This document shows, in pieces, positions 31,783 to 40,957 of a DNA stretch of 64,000 bases. This stretch comes from Flavobacteriales bacterium (GTDB lineage: Bacteria > Bacteroidota > Bacteroidia > UBA10329). The stretch spans positions 62,001 through 126,000 of the forward strand of contig JACJZQ010000005.1 in the NCBI GenBank assembly GCA_020635495.1, written 5' to 3'. The notes below the pieces were generated by a model. That model was not told the DNA's origin, did not search any database, and was given only the letters and a program-made list of their open reading frames with translations. A program made the translations under genes and the position numbers. Within the stretch, counting starts at the first letter, position 1; every line of letters begins with the position of its first letter.

Positions 31783-33156
31783 TTATTGGTTGATTTCCAC
31801 AGATACCTTTTCAAAATAGTCCAGCAAGCGTAGTGGATTTTCCAACGATTCAGGGATTTTCTCACCAAATGTCTTTGGCATATCTGATTCAATATAATCC
31901 AAGTATTTGGGAATGTCCAAGCGACCCTGTACACTGTCGTAATCTGGATGAATTAATCCCTGAGTGCCGAGAAGAGACCTAAATACCTCGTTGAATAACC
32001 TCACATCCTCATTATGTTCATTTGGATATAGGGATCCGTTTTTGTCAGGTTTTAGGAGATGTGGGGCGTTTTGTTCAAAGAATTTTGATAGTTGTGCTCG
32101 ATAGTAAACAATGGATAAGCGGTTCTTAATTGATCGATAGTGAAGTTTAATTAGCTGGAAAAGGAAGTGATTTTTTGACCTGATTAATTCAATGCAGATT
32201 AAATCTTTACTAGGGATTGTTTCCTTTAGGTAATGAAAAGTGAATCGAAAACCATTGATAAATCGTTTTACATCCCGTGGAGTTGATATACATGATTTAA
32301 ACAATGATCGAAACAAGTCATGATTCGAAAGGTCGAATTGAAATGTTTTACTCACCAAATCAATAAAGTAACCAAGTAGAGCGTCCTCCCGGATTTCTGG
32401 TATTCTCACTGGGATTTGGACAATTTTTTCAATGAATGCCTGACCATCCTCAACTCTTCCATCAGCGTAATTTTCCTTGATTGATTGAGAGACCATGTCA
32501 AAGTCGAACGCAACAACGTAGATTACGTTTTTGAAGCTAGCAATCAGTCGAAGAGTTTTGAAGAGAACATGAATTTCATCTTTGCTTAGTCGGTCAACAT
32601 CATCAATGAAGATCACTAAGGGGTTTGCATTTCCAACTAGCATCTTGTCGATTTGATCCTTACAGGCTAGCGCATTAACAGAAACCTCTTTATCTCCAAT
32701 AAGGCTAACCGCATCTACGAGCTTGTCTCCTCTTTTAGATGCTAGAGAAAGGATAGGTTGATACTTTTTTATCAAAGCAACTAATTCATCACGCGATGTT
32801 CCAGTAAACCCTGATAACTCAATTATTGAATTGAAAAGGGAAGTGATTAGATGCTCCTCGGAATTGTACATCCAAGGGTTGAAAAATGTGGTTTGAACAT
32901 GACTTTGATTTAGTTCATGTTCCAGCATGTGCATGATGCTTGATTTTCCTGATCCCCAAGACCCGTAGAGTCCGACAATCATATTCTCATCAATATCCTT
33001 GAAGTCAGGATTATTGTCAGGATTGACTTCTGTTGTTTGACTATGGATTACCTCAGCAATTGCTTTGACAAATTCACCTCTTCCGAACTTGTCATCATCA
33101 ATTGACTTGATTGGTTGGTCAGTCAGAAATTCAATCTCTTTTCTTTGTGCACACAT
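31783..33156 (-). CDS. KAP-family P-loop NTPase
   Basis: 457 residues. LTDQPIKSIDDDKFGR, the usual KAP entry ('D.Pi...deD.fgr..fa..la'), Walker A LYGSWGSGKSSIMHML near 70, TTFFNPWMYNSEEHL, and Walker B VIFIDDVDRLSKDEI near 185, then STPRDVKRFINGFRF, the KAP sensor-like motif. No membrane segments are obvious, unlike many KAP proteins. KAP ATPases occur in anti-phage and conflict systems but also elsewhere; no partner gene is present here. The codon use is more A/T-rich than its neighbours, and it stands between unrelated genes, which suggests horizontal gain. Confidence 0.85.
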   Translation of the reverse strand: MCAQRKEIEFLTDQPIKSIDDDKFGRGEFVKAIAEVIHSQTTEVNPDNNPDFKDIDENMIVGLYGSWGSGKSSIMHMLEHELNQSHVQTTFFNPWMYNSEEHLITSLFNSIIELSGFTGTSRDELVALIKKYQPILSLASKRGDKLVDAVSLIGDKEVSVNALACKDQIDKMLVGNANPLVIFIDDVDRLSKDEIHVLFKTLRLIASFKNVIYVVAFDFDMVSQSIKENYADGRVEDGQAFIEKIVQIPVRIPEIREDALLGYFIDLVSKTFQFDLSNHDLFRSLFKSCISTPRDVKRFINGFRFTFHYLKETIPSKDLICIELIRSKNHFLFQLIKLHYRSIKNRLSIVYYRAQLSKFFEQNAPHLLKPDKNGSLYPNEHNEDVRLFNEVFRSLLGTQGLIHPDYDSVQGRLDIPKYLDYIESDMPKTFGEKIPESLENPLRLLDYFEKVSVEINQ

Positions 33157-33210
33157 GGAAACAGTATTGTTGATTCAATGTTACTCAAAAGAAGATTGAA
33201 AGTGAAGTGA

Positions 33211-36200
33211 TTAGTGCCTAATCACATGGATATACCCACTGCCCTTGTAGAATTTAACACCACCTAGGTGGCGGCCTTTGGCAATAACCTCGTAGATGTA
33301 GCGGTCTTGCTGCACGGGGTTTCCTTTGTAGGTGCCATCCCAAGGTGGGTCGTCTATGGAGGTCATGCGGTAGATCTTGTGTCCCCAGCTACTCGAGATG
33401 AGCAATTCAAACTCCACAATTCCAGAAGAAACGATCTCGAAGTAATCGTTCAATCCATCGCCATCGGGTGTAAACGCATTCGGAATCCAAAGCTTGAATT
33501 CAGGCTGCACGCACACATCAAACTCGTACTCGTCTGTGCAGGTGGCGTCTGCATTCTCCACATAAAGTGTCACGGTGTACGTGCCTGTATCCGCATATTC
33601 ATGCACGGGATATTGTCCGAAAACGTAATCTTCCTGCGTGCCATCTCCGAAATCCCAGGTTCCCGTAGCGGCACCTTGACTCAGGTCAATGAACTCTGCA
33701 ATCGGGTCTGATTCTAATAGGCAGTTGCCGTTTGGATTTGGCGTGAAATGAGCCGTTACGTTCGGAAAGGCCGGAATGGTTATGAGCGTATCGAACGTGC
33801 AATTCCCGTTATGAAGGTCGGTGATGGTCACTTCATAACTCAATCCAACATCCGCAAAAATGGTTGCATCGAAAGATGGTGGACTCGTATTCCACTCGTA
33901 GACATAGTTGGGCGATGCCGGCTCGCCTCTAACCGTGATGTAGCCCGTATTGCCATAGCATTGCGGAGCACTGGTTTCCACGAATGCTGAGAAAGGCGGA
34001 TAAACAAACACGTCAATGGTATCGATTGCTGGATCAGAACAGCCGTCTGATGTGCTGATAACGTAGCTTGTGGTTGAATCTGGGTACAATTCCTGTGTAG
34101 CAAACCACGAAACATTCGGGTTCCATGTGTAGGTGAAGAAAGTCCCGTTGCCACCCGTGGCTTCCACTCCAACGGTGATGGCATTTCCCAAACATACGGC
34201 AGCCCCATCTCCCATGCTTGTGGTAATAATTTGATCGGAAACAGAAACCAGCATGTCGTCAGAAACCTCGCAGCCTGCCGCACCTTGCGTATACGTTATT
34301 TCATGAATTCCCGGTCCGGCCATGGACGGATTGAAAATGGTATCTGTCATTCCATTGCCCGTAAATGCACCTCCAGCAGGTAGGCCGATGAGTGAGATGG
34401 CTGAGTCGATGAAGCAGTACGTGTTCTGAAGTCCGATGATCTCTGCTGGCTGCAATTGGTAAACATCTACCATGCATGAATCCCAACAACCGCTTGGCCC
34501 TTGGTAATAAACGTAATGCTGTCCGAGACCTGCATCCTGTGGGTCGAATGTGCCAGAAGGGTCAATAATTCCTGGTCCATCCCATGTTCCGCCTGCGGGC
34601 AATGCCATCAGTTGAATTGGGTTACCCGATTCACAAATAGATGTATCGAACATGTTATTCTCATGCACGATCATAACTGTACTGTCAATACACGTGTTTG
34701 CCTCATAGTACAGGGTGTGAGTGCCTCCGCCAGCAAGGGCAGGAGTAAAGTGGCCTGCTCCATTGTTATCCGTTCCTGGACCAGACCATGTTCCGCCTCC
34801 CGGATAGCGATGTATTCCAGCCCAGTTCAATTCCAGCGCATCGTCATACAAACAGAATTCCAAGTTGCTCCACAATATTGCCGTCTGCTGAACAAACACC
34901 ACACGTGTGTCTGTGCAGCCGTTAATGCTGTAAGTCAACGTGTCGTTAGTAAGGTCGGGTGCAATGGTAGGGTCGTACAATCCGGATGGAGAAACTCCGA
35001 TTCCGCTCCATGTTCCGCCAGCGGGAGTTCCATTCAGTTGTATGGCAGGCTCTTCTGGGCAGATAACGTAGTTGCCGCCAGCGTCAATTTCCGTTACCGC
35101 TACGTTCATGGTGGCTGAGCAACCAACAATTTCGTAGTTGATAACATGTGTTCCCGGTCCGGCATCTGCCGGACGATAAGTGCCCCAATACCAGTTGGCC
35201 ACGCCCGGTCCGCTCCAAACTCCTCCAAACGGTGTTGCAGAAAGATTGAATTCAGGGTCAGACTGGCAAACCGTAATGTCGGCAGGCATGGCAATGTTTT
35301 CTACCCTCACCACTTTGATGTCCGTGCAGCCATCCGTAGTCGTGTAAGTGATGTTGTAAGTGCCAGGCGTTGATGGGTCGAACATCCCGTCAGGAGTTGT
35401 GAATGGCCCAGACCAAACGCCTCCAGCGGGAACGCCATTGTCCAATTGAAATGGTGGTTCGCCCGGACAGGAAGATTGATCAAAACCGGCCCAAACATCA
35501 TAAACCTGAGATTGAATCGAGTCAGTGCAACCGTTCAGGTCGGTGTAGTAGGTCCAAGGATTTCCCCAGCCGGAATCCGGCCTGAAAATGGGGTTCGGGT
35601 CAGGAACATGGCTTCCGCTCCAAGTACCTCCAGGCGGATTGGCTGTAAGCGGAATAGCACCGTTGTTTCTGCACACATCCGGAATAGGATCGATGGTTGG
35701 AGGTGGTATGACCATAATGGTAGTTTGGTCAGATGCCGAAGCCGCAGGACTGGCATCGCTTACCGTAACCGTGTAGGTTGTAGTGGTGGTTGGGCAAACC
35801 AAATGCGGACCGGGAGAATTGGGCAAACCGTTGCTCCAAGCATAGTTGTAGGTGTTCGGATTTCCACCAGTTGCCTCTGCCCAAATTTCGATGCACTCTC
35901 CTTCGCATATCGTGGTAGCATCTTCAAAAACTTCTACCTGCAATGGGCAATCGTTCACGTCAAAGCTTCCATCAACTTCCAATGTGAATTCATTATCACA
36001 GTCATCAGCGTAATGGTAAACGAACTCAAGATTGTAGGTCATGCTTTCATCCAAACTAGGAGCAAGCGTGAGTTCATACTGGGTTCCTTCGCCCCCAGCA
36101 CAATTCAGCGGATTGATGTTGGTGATTGTCTGCCCACCGTTCAATGTAAAAGCGCCTGCATAGACAGAATCGCACGGGACAGGCGTATCAAACTCCATGA

Positions 36201-36699
36201 TAATAACCTCTGTGCTGCAAGTTGGCGAGCTAGGGTCGAAGGTGACCACTGGTGGTTCGGGTTCTTCCACTTCCACTTCCCAGTAAGCGCTCCAGCCATC
36301 GCAAGCCACCCCGAAGGCATCCGATTCCCAATGAACGGTCAGGCACCCAGACGTTGCTATAATAGTAGGAGGGAGGTCTTGCCCAGAGTACGGCCCACCG
36401 ATCATGGGTGCATTCACATCAGGGCCATCGTAAAAGGTCATGACGTCAAATCCTGCCTCAGAGCAGAAATCGAAGAAGGTCATTTCAATGCTGATGGCAT
36501 TTGGCACACAGATCTGAAATGTATAATCCTCGCCATGCCCATAATCCTGACCATTGAGGCCGGCATCACTATCGAAGAAATATCCTTCGCAATCGTCTAC
36601 CTCAAGGTTACCAACCAGATTGTAAGTAGGTTGGGCCAAAACTGAGAACCCCATCAGAAACAGGCTGATGAATAGATATGCCGATGTCAGGTTTTTCAC
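33211..36699 (-). CDS. Giant secreted CUB/repeat protein with T9SS type B (gliding-motility) C-terminal domain
   Basis: 1162 residues. Signal peptide MKNLTSAYLFISLFLMGFSVLAQ. Residues ~30-150 resemble a CUB-like domain (CSEAGFDVMTFYDGPDVNAP, then SGCLTVHWESD). About 330-800 hold some seven repeats of ~65 residues built around GGxWSGPG...G.FxPxxxGxGTHxIxY..NGCxDS. PKD-like and Ig-like domains follow (GTWDFGDGTQEDYVFGQYP near 1030), then a type B sorting domain from ~1075 (LWIPNAFTPDGDGLNDYFEI to the end). It should be exported by T9SS and act as adhesin or surface scaffold. Last gene of a six-gene operon, 4-bp overlap with the lipoprotein gene upstream. Confidence 0.85.
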   Translation of the reverse strand: MKNLTSAYLFISLFLMGFSVLAQPTYNLVGNLEVDDCEGYFFDSDAGLNGQDYGHGEDYTFQICVPNAISIEMTFFDFCSEAGFDVMTFYDGPDVNAPMIGGPYSGQDLPPTIIATSGCLTVHWESDAFGVACDGWSAYWEVEVEEPEPPVVTFDPSSPTCSTEVIIMEFDTPVPCDSVYAGAFTLNGGQTITNINPLNCAGGEGTQYELTLAPSLDESMTYNLEFVYHYADDCDNEFTLEVDGSFDVNDCPLQVEVFEDATTICEGECIEIWAEATGGNPNTYNYAWSNGLPNSPGPHLVCPTTTTTYTVTVSDASPAASASDQTTIMVIPPPTIDPIPDVCRNNGAIPLTANPPGGTWSGSHVPDPNPIFRPDSGWGNPWTYYTDLNGCTDSIQSQVYDVWAGFDQSSCPGEPPFQLDNGVPAGGVWSGPFTTPDGMFDPSTPGTYNITYTTTDGCTDIKVVRVENIAMPADITVCQSDPEFNLSATPFGGVWSGPGVANWYWGTYRPADAGPGTHVINYEIVGCSATMNVAVTEIDAGGNYVICPEEPAIQLNGTPAGGTWSGIGVSPSGLYDPTIAPDLTNDTLTYSINGCTDTRVVFVQQTAILWSNLEFCLYDDALELNWAGIHRYPGGGTWSGPGTDNNGAGHFTPALAGGGTHTLYYEANTCIDSTVMIVHENNMFDTSICESGNPIQLMALPAGGTWDGPGIIDPSGTFDPQDAGLGQHYVYYQGPSGCWDSCMVDVYQLQPAEIIGLQNTYCFIDSAISLIGLPAGGAFTGNGMTDTIFNPSMAGPGIHEITYTQGAAGCEVSDDMLVSVSDQIITTSMGDGAAVCLGNAITVGVEATGGNGTFFTYTWNPNVSWFATQELYPDSTTSYVISTSDGCSDPAIDTIDVFVYPPFSAFVETSAPQCYGNTGYITVRGEPASPNYVYEWNTSPPSFDATIFADVGLSYEVTITDLHNGNCTFDTLITIPAFPNVTAHFTPNPNGNCLLESDPIAEFIDLSQGAATGTWDFGDGTQEDYVFGQYPVHEYADTGTYTVTLYVENADATCTDEYEFDVCVQPEFKLWIPNAFTPDGDGLNDYFEIVSSGIVEFELLISSSWGHKIYRMTSIDDPPWDGTYKGNPVQQDRYIYEVIAKGRHLGGVKFYKGSGYIHVIRH

Positions 36700-37133
36700 G
36701 GACGGTAAACGGTGATAGTATCGCTTTCAACCAATTCACTCCAGTTGCCTCTTCGGTCTTGGATCATCACCTCAAATTGAAGTTCTTCAACCGAGTCGTT
36801 ACCGAGAATAAAGAGGTTGTTCAGCCTTACCGAAAGACGTCCTTGAATTGGCACATTGGCATCTACCGGAGCCAGTGGCTGAACATGGTAAAAATCCTCG
36901 AATTGCAAGCGACTATCCTTTACACTTAGAGACGTTATGTTCGGGTCTGGGTGGCCGAGGTCTCCGTTGTAATCGTAGTAATCGAAAGAGATGGTTACGG
37001 TATCTGTAAACTCCTCTACCAGCATAGGTTCTACCGTTAGGTTAGTGATCTCTGGGATAGAACTTGGCTCTTCATTACAGGCCGAAACGAGCAATGCCAA
37101 CACCAGCAGGAAACTCAGTCTAAGTAGTTCCAT
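36696..37133 (-). CDS. Small lipoprotein of the DUF1501-like operon
   Basis: 145 residues, family not recognised. Signal MELLRLSFLLVLALLVSACNEE with lipobox VSAC. The remainder looks like one immunoglobulin-type beta domain (ITNLTVEPMLVEEFTDTVTI, FDYYDYNGDLGHPDPNI, SVRLNNLFILGNDSVEELQF). It overlaps the gene before it by 19 bp and the giant T9SS gene after it by 4 bp, so its synthesis is coupled to both; an outer-membrane anchoring or assembly role for the giant protein is a guess from position. Confidence 0.7.
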   Translation of the reverse strand: MELLRLSFLLVLALLVSACNEEPSSIPEITNLTVEPMLVEEFTDTVTISFDYYDYNGDLGHPDPNITSLSVKDSRLQFEDFYHVQPLAPVDANVPIQGRLSVRLNNLFILGNDSVEELQFEVMIQDRRGNWSELVESDTITVYRP

Positions 37134-38056
37134 GAGAAGAGTCTTTTGATGTAGAACTGACTTCCATCCTGTGGAATCTGAGTAGTGTCCGGTTGCAATG
37201 GGTCCTTAACAGAAACCCGCATGTAGTACGTGCTATCTGGCGGATATGCAGCAGTGCTGAAGCTGAATTTGTGGTAAAAATCAACCGGGTCGTTCAGGAA
37301 ACTTGGATGGCTTTCTGCCGAGCCCAAAACCTGAAGTGGGAATTCCACGGCAAGTGTGTCTTCGTCAACATTGATCAACCCGCTCATTTTTACCGTTGCC
37401 GACTGAAGGCTTTGAGCGGCAGTTTCCTTGTCAGTCAAAGCAAACCAGATGGATACCTGTTGCGCACCTAGAGGAACGCCTACACGTTCGAAAATAACGC
37501 AAGGTTGGCCATCGGCTTCAGCATAAATACCGGCAATTCCAGGTTGTTGGTCATTGATGTCAGGTGCGTTGCCGAACATGTCCAACGCACCATTCATTAT
37601 CCACGTATTGATGTTGGAGAGGTGTTCCGCCTTGTTCTGATTCCATTCAGATTCAGGGTCGTAGAAAGCATCCAACGGCATAATGCCCGAAATGCCGTCA
37701 ATGTCCTCGTTCAAACGCAACCACATGATAGATTCGGAAATGCTTCCCGGCTTTACCCGATACTGATACGAATTGCTCGGATTGTTTTTGATGACCGAAT
37801 GATACACTAACGTGTTGTAAGCGCTCTCGATGGTTCTGAAATCAGGTTCAAAAGTGCCATCATGGCAACCAGAATTGGCGCAGGTTGGCTTGAATATGTT
37901 CTGGTGAAGACCTACAAAACTTGTTGGGTCCAGTTCTCCGAATGCCGTAGTGTCGTTCGGGGGTAAATTGTCTGGGTCATCAAACGGGTTGTCTGCATCT
38001 GGATTACACCCAATTGCAAAAACAGCCAAGATCAAGTATGGAAAGAGTCTTTTCAA
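37115..38056 (-). CDS. PSCyt1-like lipoprotein
   Basis: 313 residues. Lipoprotein signal MKRLFPYLILAVFAIGC. Residues ~45-165 follow the pattern of the Planctomycete-type cytochrome domain PSCyt1: FKPTCANSGCHDGTFEPDFR near 55, then a '...s.im.R...d.MP' section (SISESIMWLRLNED ... SGIMPLDAFYD) and INTWIMNGALD. The Cys pair is spaced CxxxxCH rather than CxxCH, so covalent heme binding is uncertain. A C-terminal beta domain follows. Overlaps the Tat-signal gene by 4 bp and the next lipoprotein gene by 19 bp. Confidence 0.7.
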   Translation of the reverse strand: MKRLFPYLILAVFAIGCNPDADNPFDDPDNLPPNDTTAFGELDPTSFVGLHQNIFKPTCANSGCHDGTFEPDFRTIESAYNTLVYHSVIKNNPSNSYQYRVKPGSISESIMWLRLNEDIDGISGIMPLDAFYDPESEWNQNKAEHLSNINTWIMNGALDMFGNAPDINDQQPGIAGIYAEADGQPCVIFERVGVPLGAQQVSIWFALTDKETAAQSLQSATVKMSGLINVDEDTLAVEFPLQVLGSAESHPSFLNDPVDFYHKFSFSTAAYPPDSTYYMRVSVKDPLQPDTTQIPQDGSQFYIKRLFSWNYLD

Positions 38057-39381
38057 ATTCTGTCGAATAGAGATTGTGCTGTTCCGGCAAGTAGTCCACT
38101 GCCCATCACATCTGGTTTAAATCCGAGCACTTCGGCAATGGTTGGGCAGTTATCTGCCGTTTCACCTATCTGATTTCCAGTGCCACCAACAACCAGATTG
38201 GATGGTACACTTGGCCCGACCATCTGCGTGAAAACACGCTGGGTATTGGCATCTGAATGATCAAAAGCCAACCAGTCATTTTCGTCCTTGATCGGGTTCG
38301 GATTCAAGTTTCTACCACATTCTGGCGTAACGAGCATAACGGTGTTTCCAGACATACCGGGAATCTGTTGAATCTGATTCCAAATATGACCGACCGCATG
38401 ATCGGCTCTGTGCAGCGCACGTAAGTAGTTCGTGAAATCGCTGTGGCAAGAGTCAACGGCCCCAAGATTTACAACCGTAAGCGTTGGTTTGAACCATTTC
38501 ATCACCTCAACCGCGTATCCAACGGTGGTCAAATCGCCATTGTCTGAAACGGGTGGTTTGGCAATGTTTCCGCCCAAGTTGTACATCTCCCGCATAAACA
38601 ACTTGATGTTCTGCTTTTCCTCTTCGGTGTTGTACACGGATTCAATGGTGCCTCCAATATTCTCGAAGTTGTTATCGAGGAAATACTTCATTTGGTAGAT
38701 CGGGTCCAATTCCTCTTCCGGATGATAGACCTTGGCATCTGAAAGATGCTCTTGTCCTTGACTTCCGAAAGTGATGTTGGGCGCAAGAAAATTTGCTCCG
38801 TACTGAGCACCATAATCAGGATGCCCACTGTAGTTCATCAAAGGCGTTGAGTTGCCGATTCCGTTACCGACAAACCAAACTTTGGAAGCTGGCGCCCCCA
38901 GATGTCTTCTTGTGTATTCGAAAATGGTCGGGTGCAGCGGTTTTTGCCTCAATCCTTGTGAATAAATGGTATTGCCCTGAAGCAAAGCATTCATTCCACC
39001 ATAATGTCCTGCATGCGTACTTCGAACCTCTTTGAAAAGCGTTCCCTGCTGTTGTATGGTGGAGCCAAGAATTTGCGGAATGGGTGTGTCTCCTGCTAAG
39101 TTTCCATCTGTTCCGTACACGATCTTCTGAGTTGGAGCCGCACCATCCAACATGTTGTACATGATGTTGCCCTCAATCGGAATTCCTTGACTTTGATCCA
39201 AATAATTCAGCCCAACACTTTCCTGATGACGAACTCCACCCGCGAACATGACCATGACAACATGCTCTGCCAACTGAGCTCCGCTAGCGGCAAAAAGTCT
39301 TCCTGAAGGAAGAATGTAAGGAACCGCAAACGCGCCCGCAGTGGCAGCCGCAGCCTTTTTAATGAAGCTTCTTCTTTTCAT
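38053..39381 (-). CDS. Tat-exported DUF1501/alkaline-phosphatase-superfamily-like protein
   Basis: 442 residues from the ATG at 39381; a GTG at 39411 overlapping the previous stop would add ten residues. Twin-arginine signal MKRRSFIKKAAAATAGAFAV. The body matches DUF1501-like proteins: STHAGHYGGMNALLQGNTIY, KPLHPTIFEYTRRHLGAPAS, NLGAVDSCHSDFTNYLRALH, DHAVGHIWNQIQQIPGMSGN and VMLVTPECGRNLNPNP, which together look like an alkaline-phosphatase/sulfatase fold. Tat export implies that it folds, perhaps with metal, in the cytoplasm. In Planctomycetes DUF1501 genes sit beside PSCyt1/DUF1549 genes, as here. Confidence 0.75.
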   Translation of the reverse strand: MKRRSFIKKAAAATAGAFAVPYILPSGRLFAASGAQLAEHVVMVMFAGGVRHQESVGLNYLDQSQGIPIEGNIMYNMLDGAAPTQKIVYGTDGNLAGDTPIPQILGSTIQQQGTLFKEVRSTHAGHYGGMNALLQGNTIYSQGLRQKPLHPTIFEYTRRHLGAPASKVWFVGNGIGNSTPLMNYSGHPDYGAQYGANFLAPNITFGSQGQEHLSDAKVYHPEEELDPIYQMKYFLDNNFENIGGTIESVYNTEEEKQNIKLFMREMYNLGGNIAKPPVSDNGDLTTVGYAVEVMKWFKPTLTVVNLGAVDSCHSDFTNYLRALHRADHAVGHIWNQIQQIPGMSGNTVMLVTPECGRNLNPNPIKDENDWLAFDHSDANTQRVFTQMVGPSVPSNLVVGGTGNQIGETADNCPTIAEVLGFKPDVMGSGLLAGTAQSLFDRI

Positions 39382-39410
39382 CCTTTTCGCTTTTCGCTGG
39401 TCGCTATTCA

Positions 39411-39953
39411 CTAATAATATTGGTATTCGTTAGACAATGCGAAGGAGAAGTACACCAATTCGGGTCTCACATTCGGATGCGTGTTGATGTAATTCTTGAA
39501 ATACTGGCGCTCTGCTTCTGTCGGATTTCGAACCAAAAACCGGTTATAAGTTTCGGTGATGAAAGCATCTACATCGGCACGCATTTCCTGATTGGTAGGC
39601 AGAATAACATCTGGTTTATTCATGTAATTGCTGATGAGCACTTCATGGACCAGATCCTTGTCTCCAACCGATTGAATGCACTCACTCGCTTCGAAAAGAT
39701 CATCACTGGAAAGGGCTGTTTGGAACAGATTGGCGTACAGAATGGCAATGTATTGCTGGTCTGTTTTCAGCTTGGTCTTGTTGGCATTTGGAGGAAGGAT
39801 GGTTTCCTCGTTCACCTCGTAGAGTTTATCCTTTTCGCAACCGATGGTTGTAAGGAGAAAAGGAAAAAGGATAAAAAGAAAAATGTGACGCACACCTGAA
39901 GTCTGCTGAATCAGCAAAGGTTGCTTCACGTTTTTCATCTGTACGTTTTTCAT
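39411..39953 (-). CDS. Small lipoprotein with 'LxRxPTxAE' motif (DUF1501-like operon)
   Basis: 180 residues. A basic leader, then the lipoprotein signal IFLFILFPFLLTTIGCEKDK (Cys ~39). The rest is helical: QQYIAILYANLFQTALSSDD, and near the end ITETYNRFLVRNPTEAERQY, which recalls the 'Y..lL.R.Pt..E' helix pair of DUF1549/DUF1800/DUF4214-type proteins and recurs in the next gene upstream. Its stop overlaps a GTG start candidate of the Tat-exported gene; gap of 8 bp to the upstream lipoprotein gene. Confidence 0.65.
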   Translation of the reverse strand: MKNVQMKNVKQPLLIQQTSGVRHIFLFILFPFLLTTIGCEKDKLYEVNEETILPPNANKTKLKTDQQYIAILYANLFQTALSSDDLFEASECIQSVGDKDLVHEVLISNYMNKPDVILPTNQEMRADVDAFITETYNRFLVRNPTEAERQYFKNYINTHPNVRPELVYFSFALSNEYQYY

Positions 39954-39961
39954 TCTTTCTT

Positions 39962-40870
39962 CTAATCGAAATGAGCGTATTCGTCAGTTATCATGATGGC
40001 CCGTTGGACTTTCTGCAGATCGTGGTCGGTATACAGGTCGATCATCAATGCATTGGTCTCGGCCGTGGACGGTTCTCTTGCAAGTAGTGTTTGATATGAC
40101 CAAACGATCAGCCCTTCGTAGAACTCTCTTGAATTGACCAGAATGTCAACATAATCATCCTTGTTCTGACCGGGAACACCCAGAATGTTAGCGGGCTGAT
40201 TGTACTCTATCATATTGAAGCCAGCGTAAAACTCCTGCTCAGTTGGAAAGCGGAAAAACAGGTTGTCGAAACTAGCGTTGACGAAGTTGAACGTGTTCAT
40301 ATTGATCTCGTCATAAACCGCATTGTTCACCATTGCAGCACAAACGTCTTTGATCTCCATTTCACCGTTCATGTACTTTTCTTCCGAATCTAGAACAGCC
40401 TGTAGCTTCTCCAACAACTCATACCGGACGTAAAGTCCTTCCCAGTTTCCGTTCAGCGAATCATTGATGATTCCACTTGCAATTGGTCCCATTACCTGTC
40501 CGATCTCAGCATTAGAGGCTGCTTCCAAAAAACGTGCTTTGCCTTGCTCGTATAATCTGTTGTAATAGGCCTGTTTGTAAGAACCATCGCCAGGAATGAA
40601 ATCAGTGCTGGTCTGAAGCTTCAGGATCATCGCATCGCGCGCTTCAAAACTGAGGTCGGCAGCCTTCAAGGTTTGAACTTCCGAATTCATCTCTGTATCA
40701 AACGGCTCTCTTCCAATTTGATCGATGTAAACCCGATTGACGTAATTCTCTATGAGCAGGTCGGAAACCTCCGAATAGTAAGGCGCATTATTGTCCGGAA
40801 CCAACTCAGGGTCTTTGGAACAACCAAAGAACAGGAGAATGGAAAAAAGGAAAAAGGAAAGTCGCTTCAT
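39962..40870 (-). CDS. DUF1549-like helical lipoprotein, first gene of the six-gene operon
   Basis: 302 residues. Lipoprotein signal MKRLSFFLFSILLFFGCSKD. All-helical body: LIENYVNRVYIDQIGREPFD near 45 and VWSYQTLLAREPSTAETNAL near 260 both fit the helix motif of DUF1549 ('...fid..Lgr.Pt..E'). In Planctomycetes DUF1549 (PSCyt2) is joined to PSCyt1 and DUF1553; here the parts are separate proteins. All genes down to 33211 are on the same strand with overlaps or gaps under 10 bp. Confidence 0.65.
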   Translation of the reverse strand: MKRLSFFLFSILLFFGCSKDPELVPDNNAPYYSEVSDLLIENYVNRVYIDQIGREPFDTEMNSEVQTLKAADLSFEARDAMILKLQTSTDFIPGDGSYKQAYYNRLYEQGKARFLEAASNAEIGQVMGPIASGIINDSLNGNWEGLYVRYELLEKLQAVLDSEEKYMNGEMEIKDVCAAMVNNAVYDEINMNTFNFVNASFDNLFFRFPTEQEFYAGFNMIEYNQPANILGVPGQNKDDYVDILVNSREFYEGLIVWSYQTLLAREPSTAETNALMIDLYTDHDLQKVQRAIMITDEYAHFD

Positions 40871-40957
40871 TTGAATTGCACGTCTAATTTACAAGTTGAA
40901 TTAGAGGAATAGGGAAATGACGTTTCATTTCTTTGTACAGAATTAGACACACCTATA

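Noticed and set aside
35446..36645. 399-codon rightward frame opposite the giant T9SS gene
   Set aside because: It is antisense to a gene with clear signal peptide, repeats and sorting domain; the product has no recognisable features.
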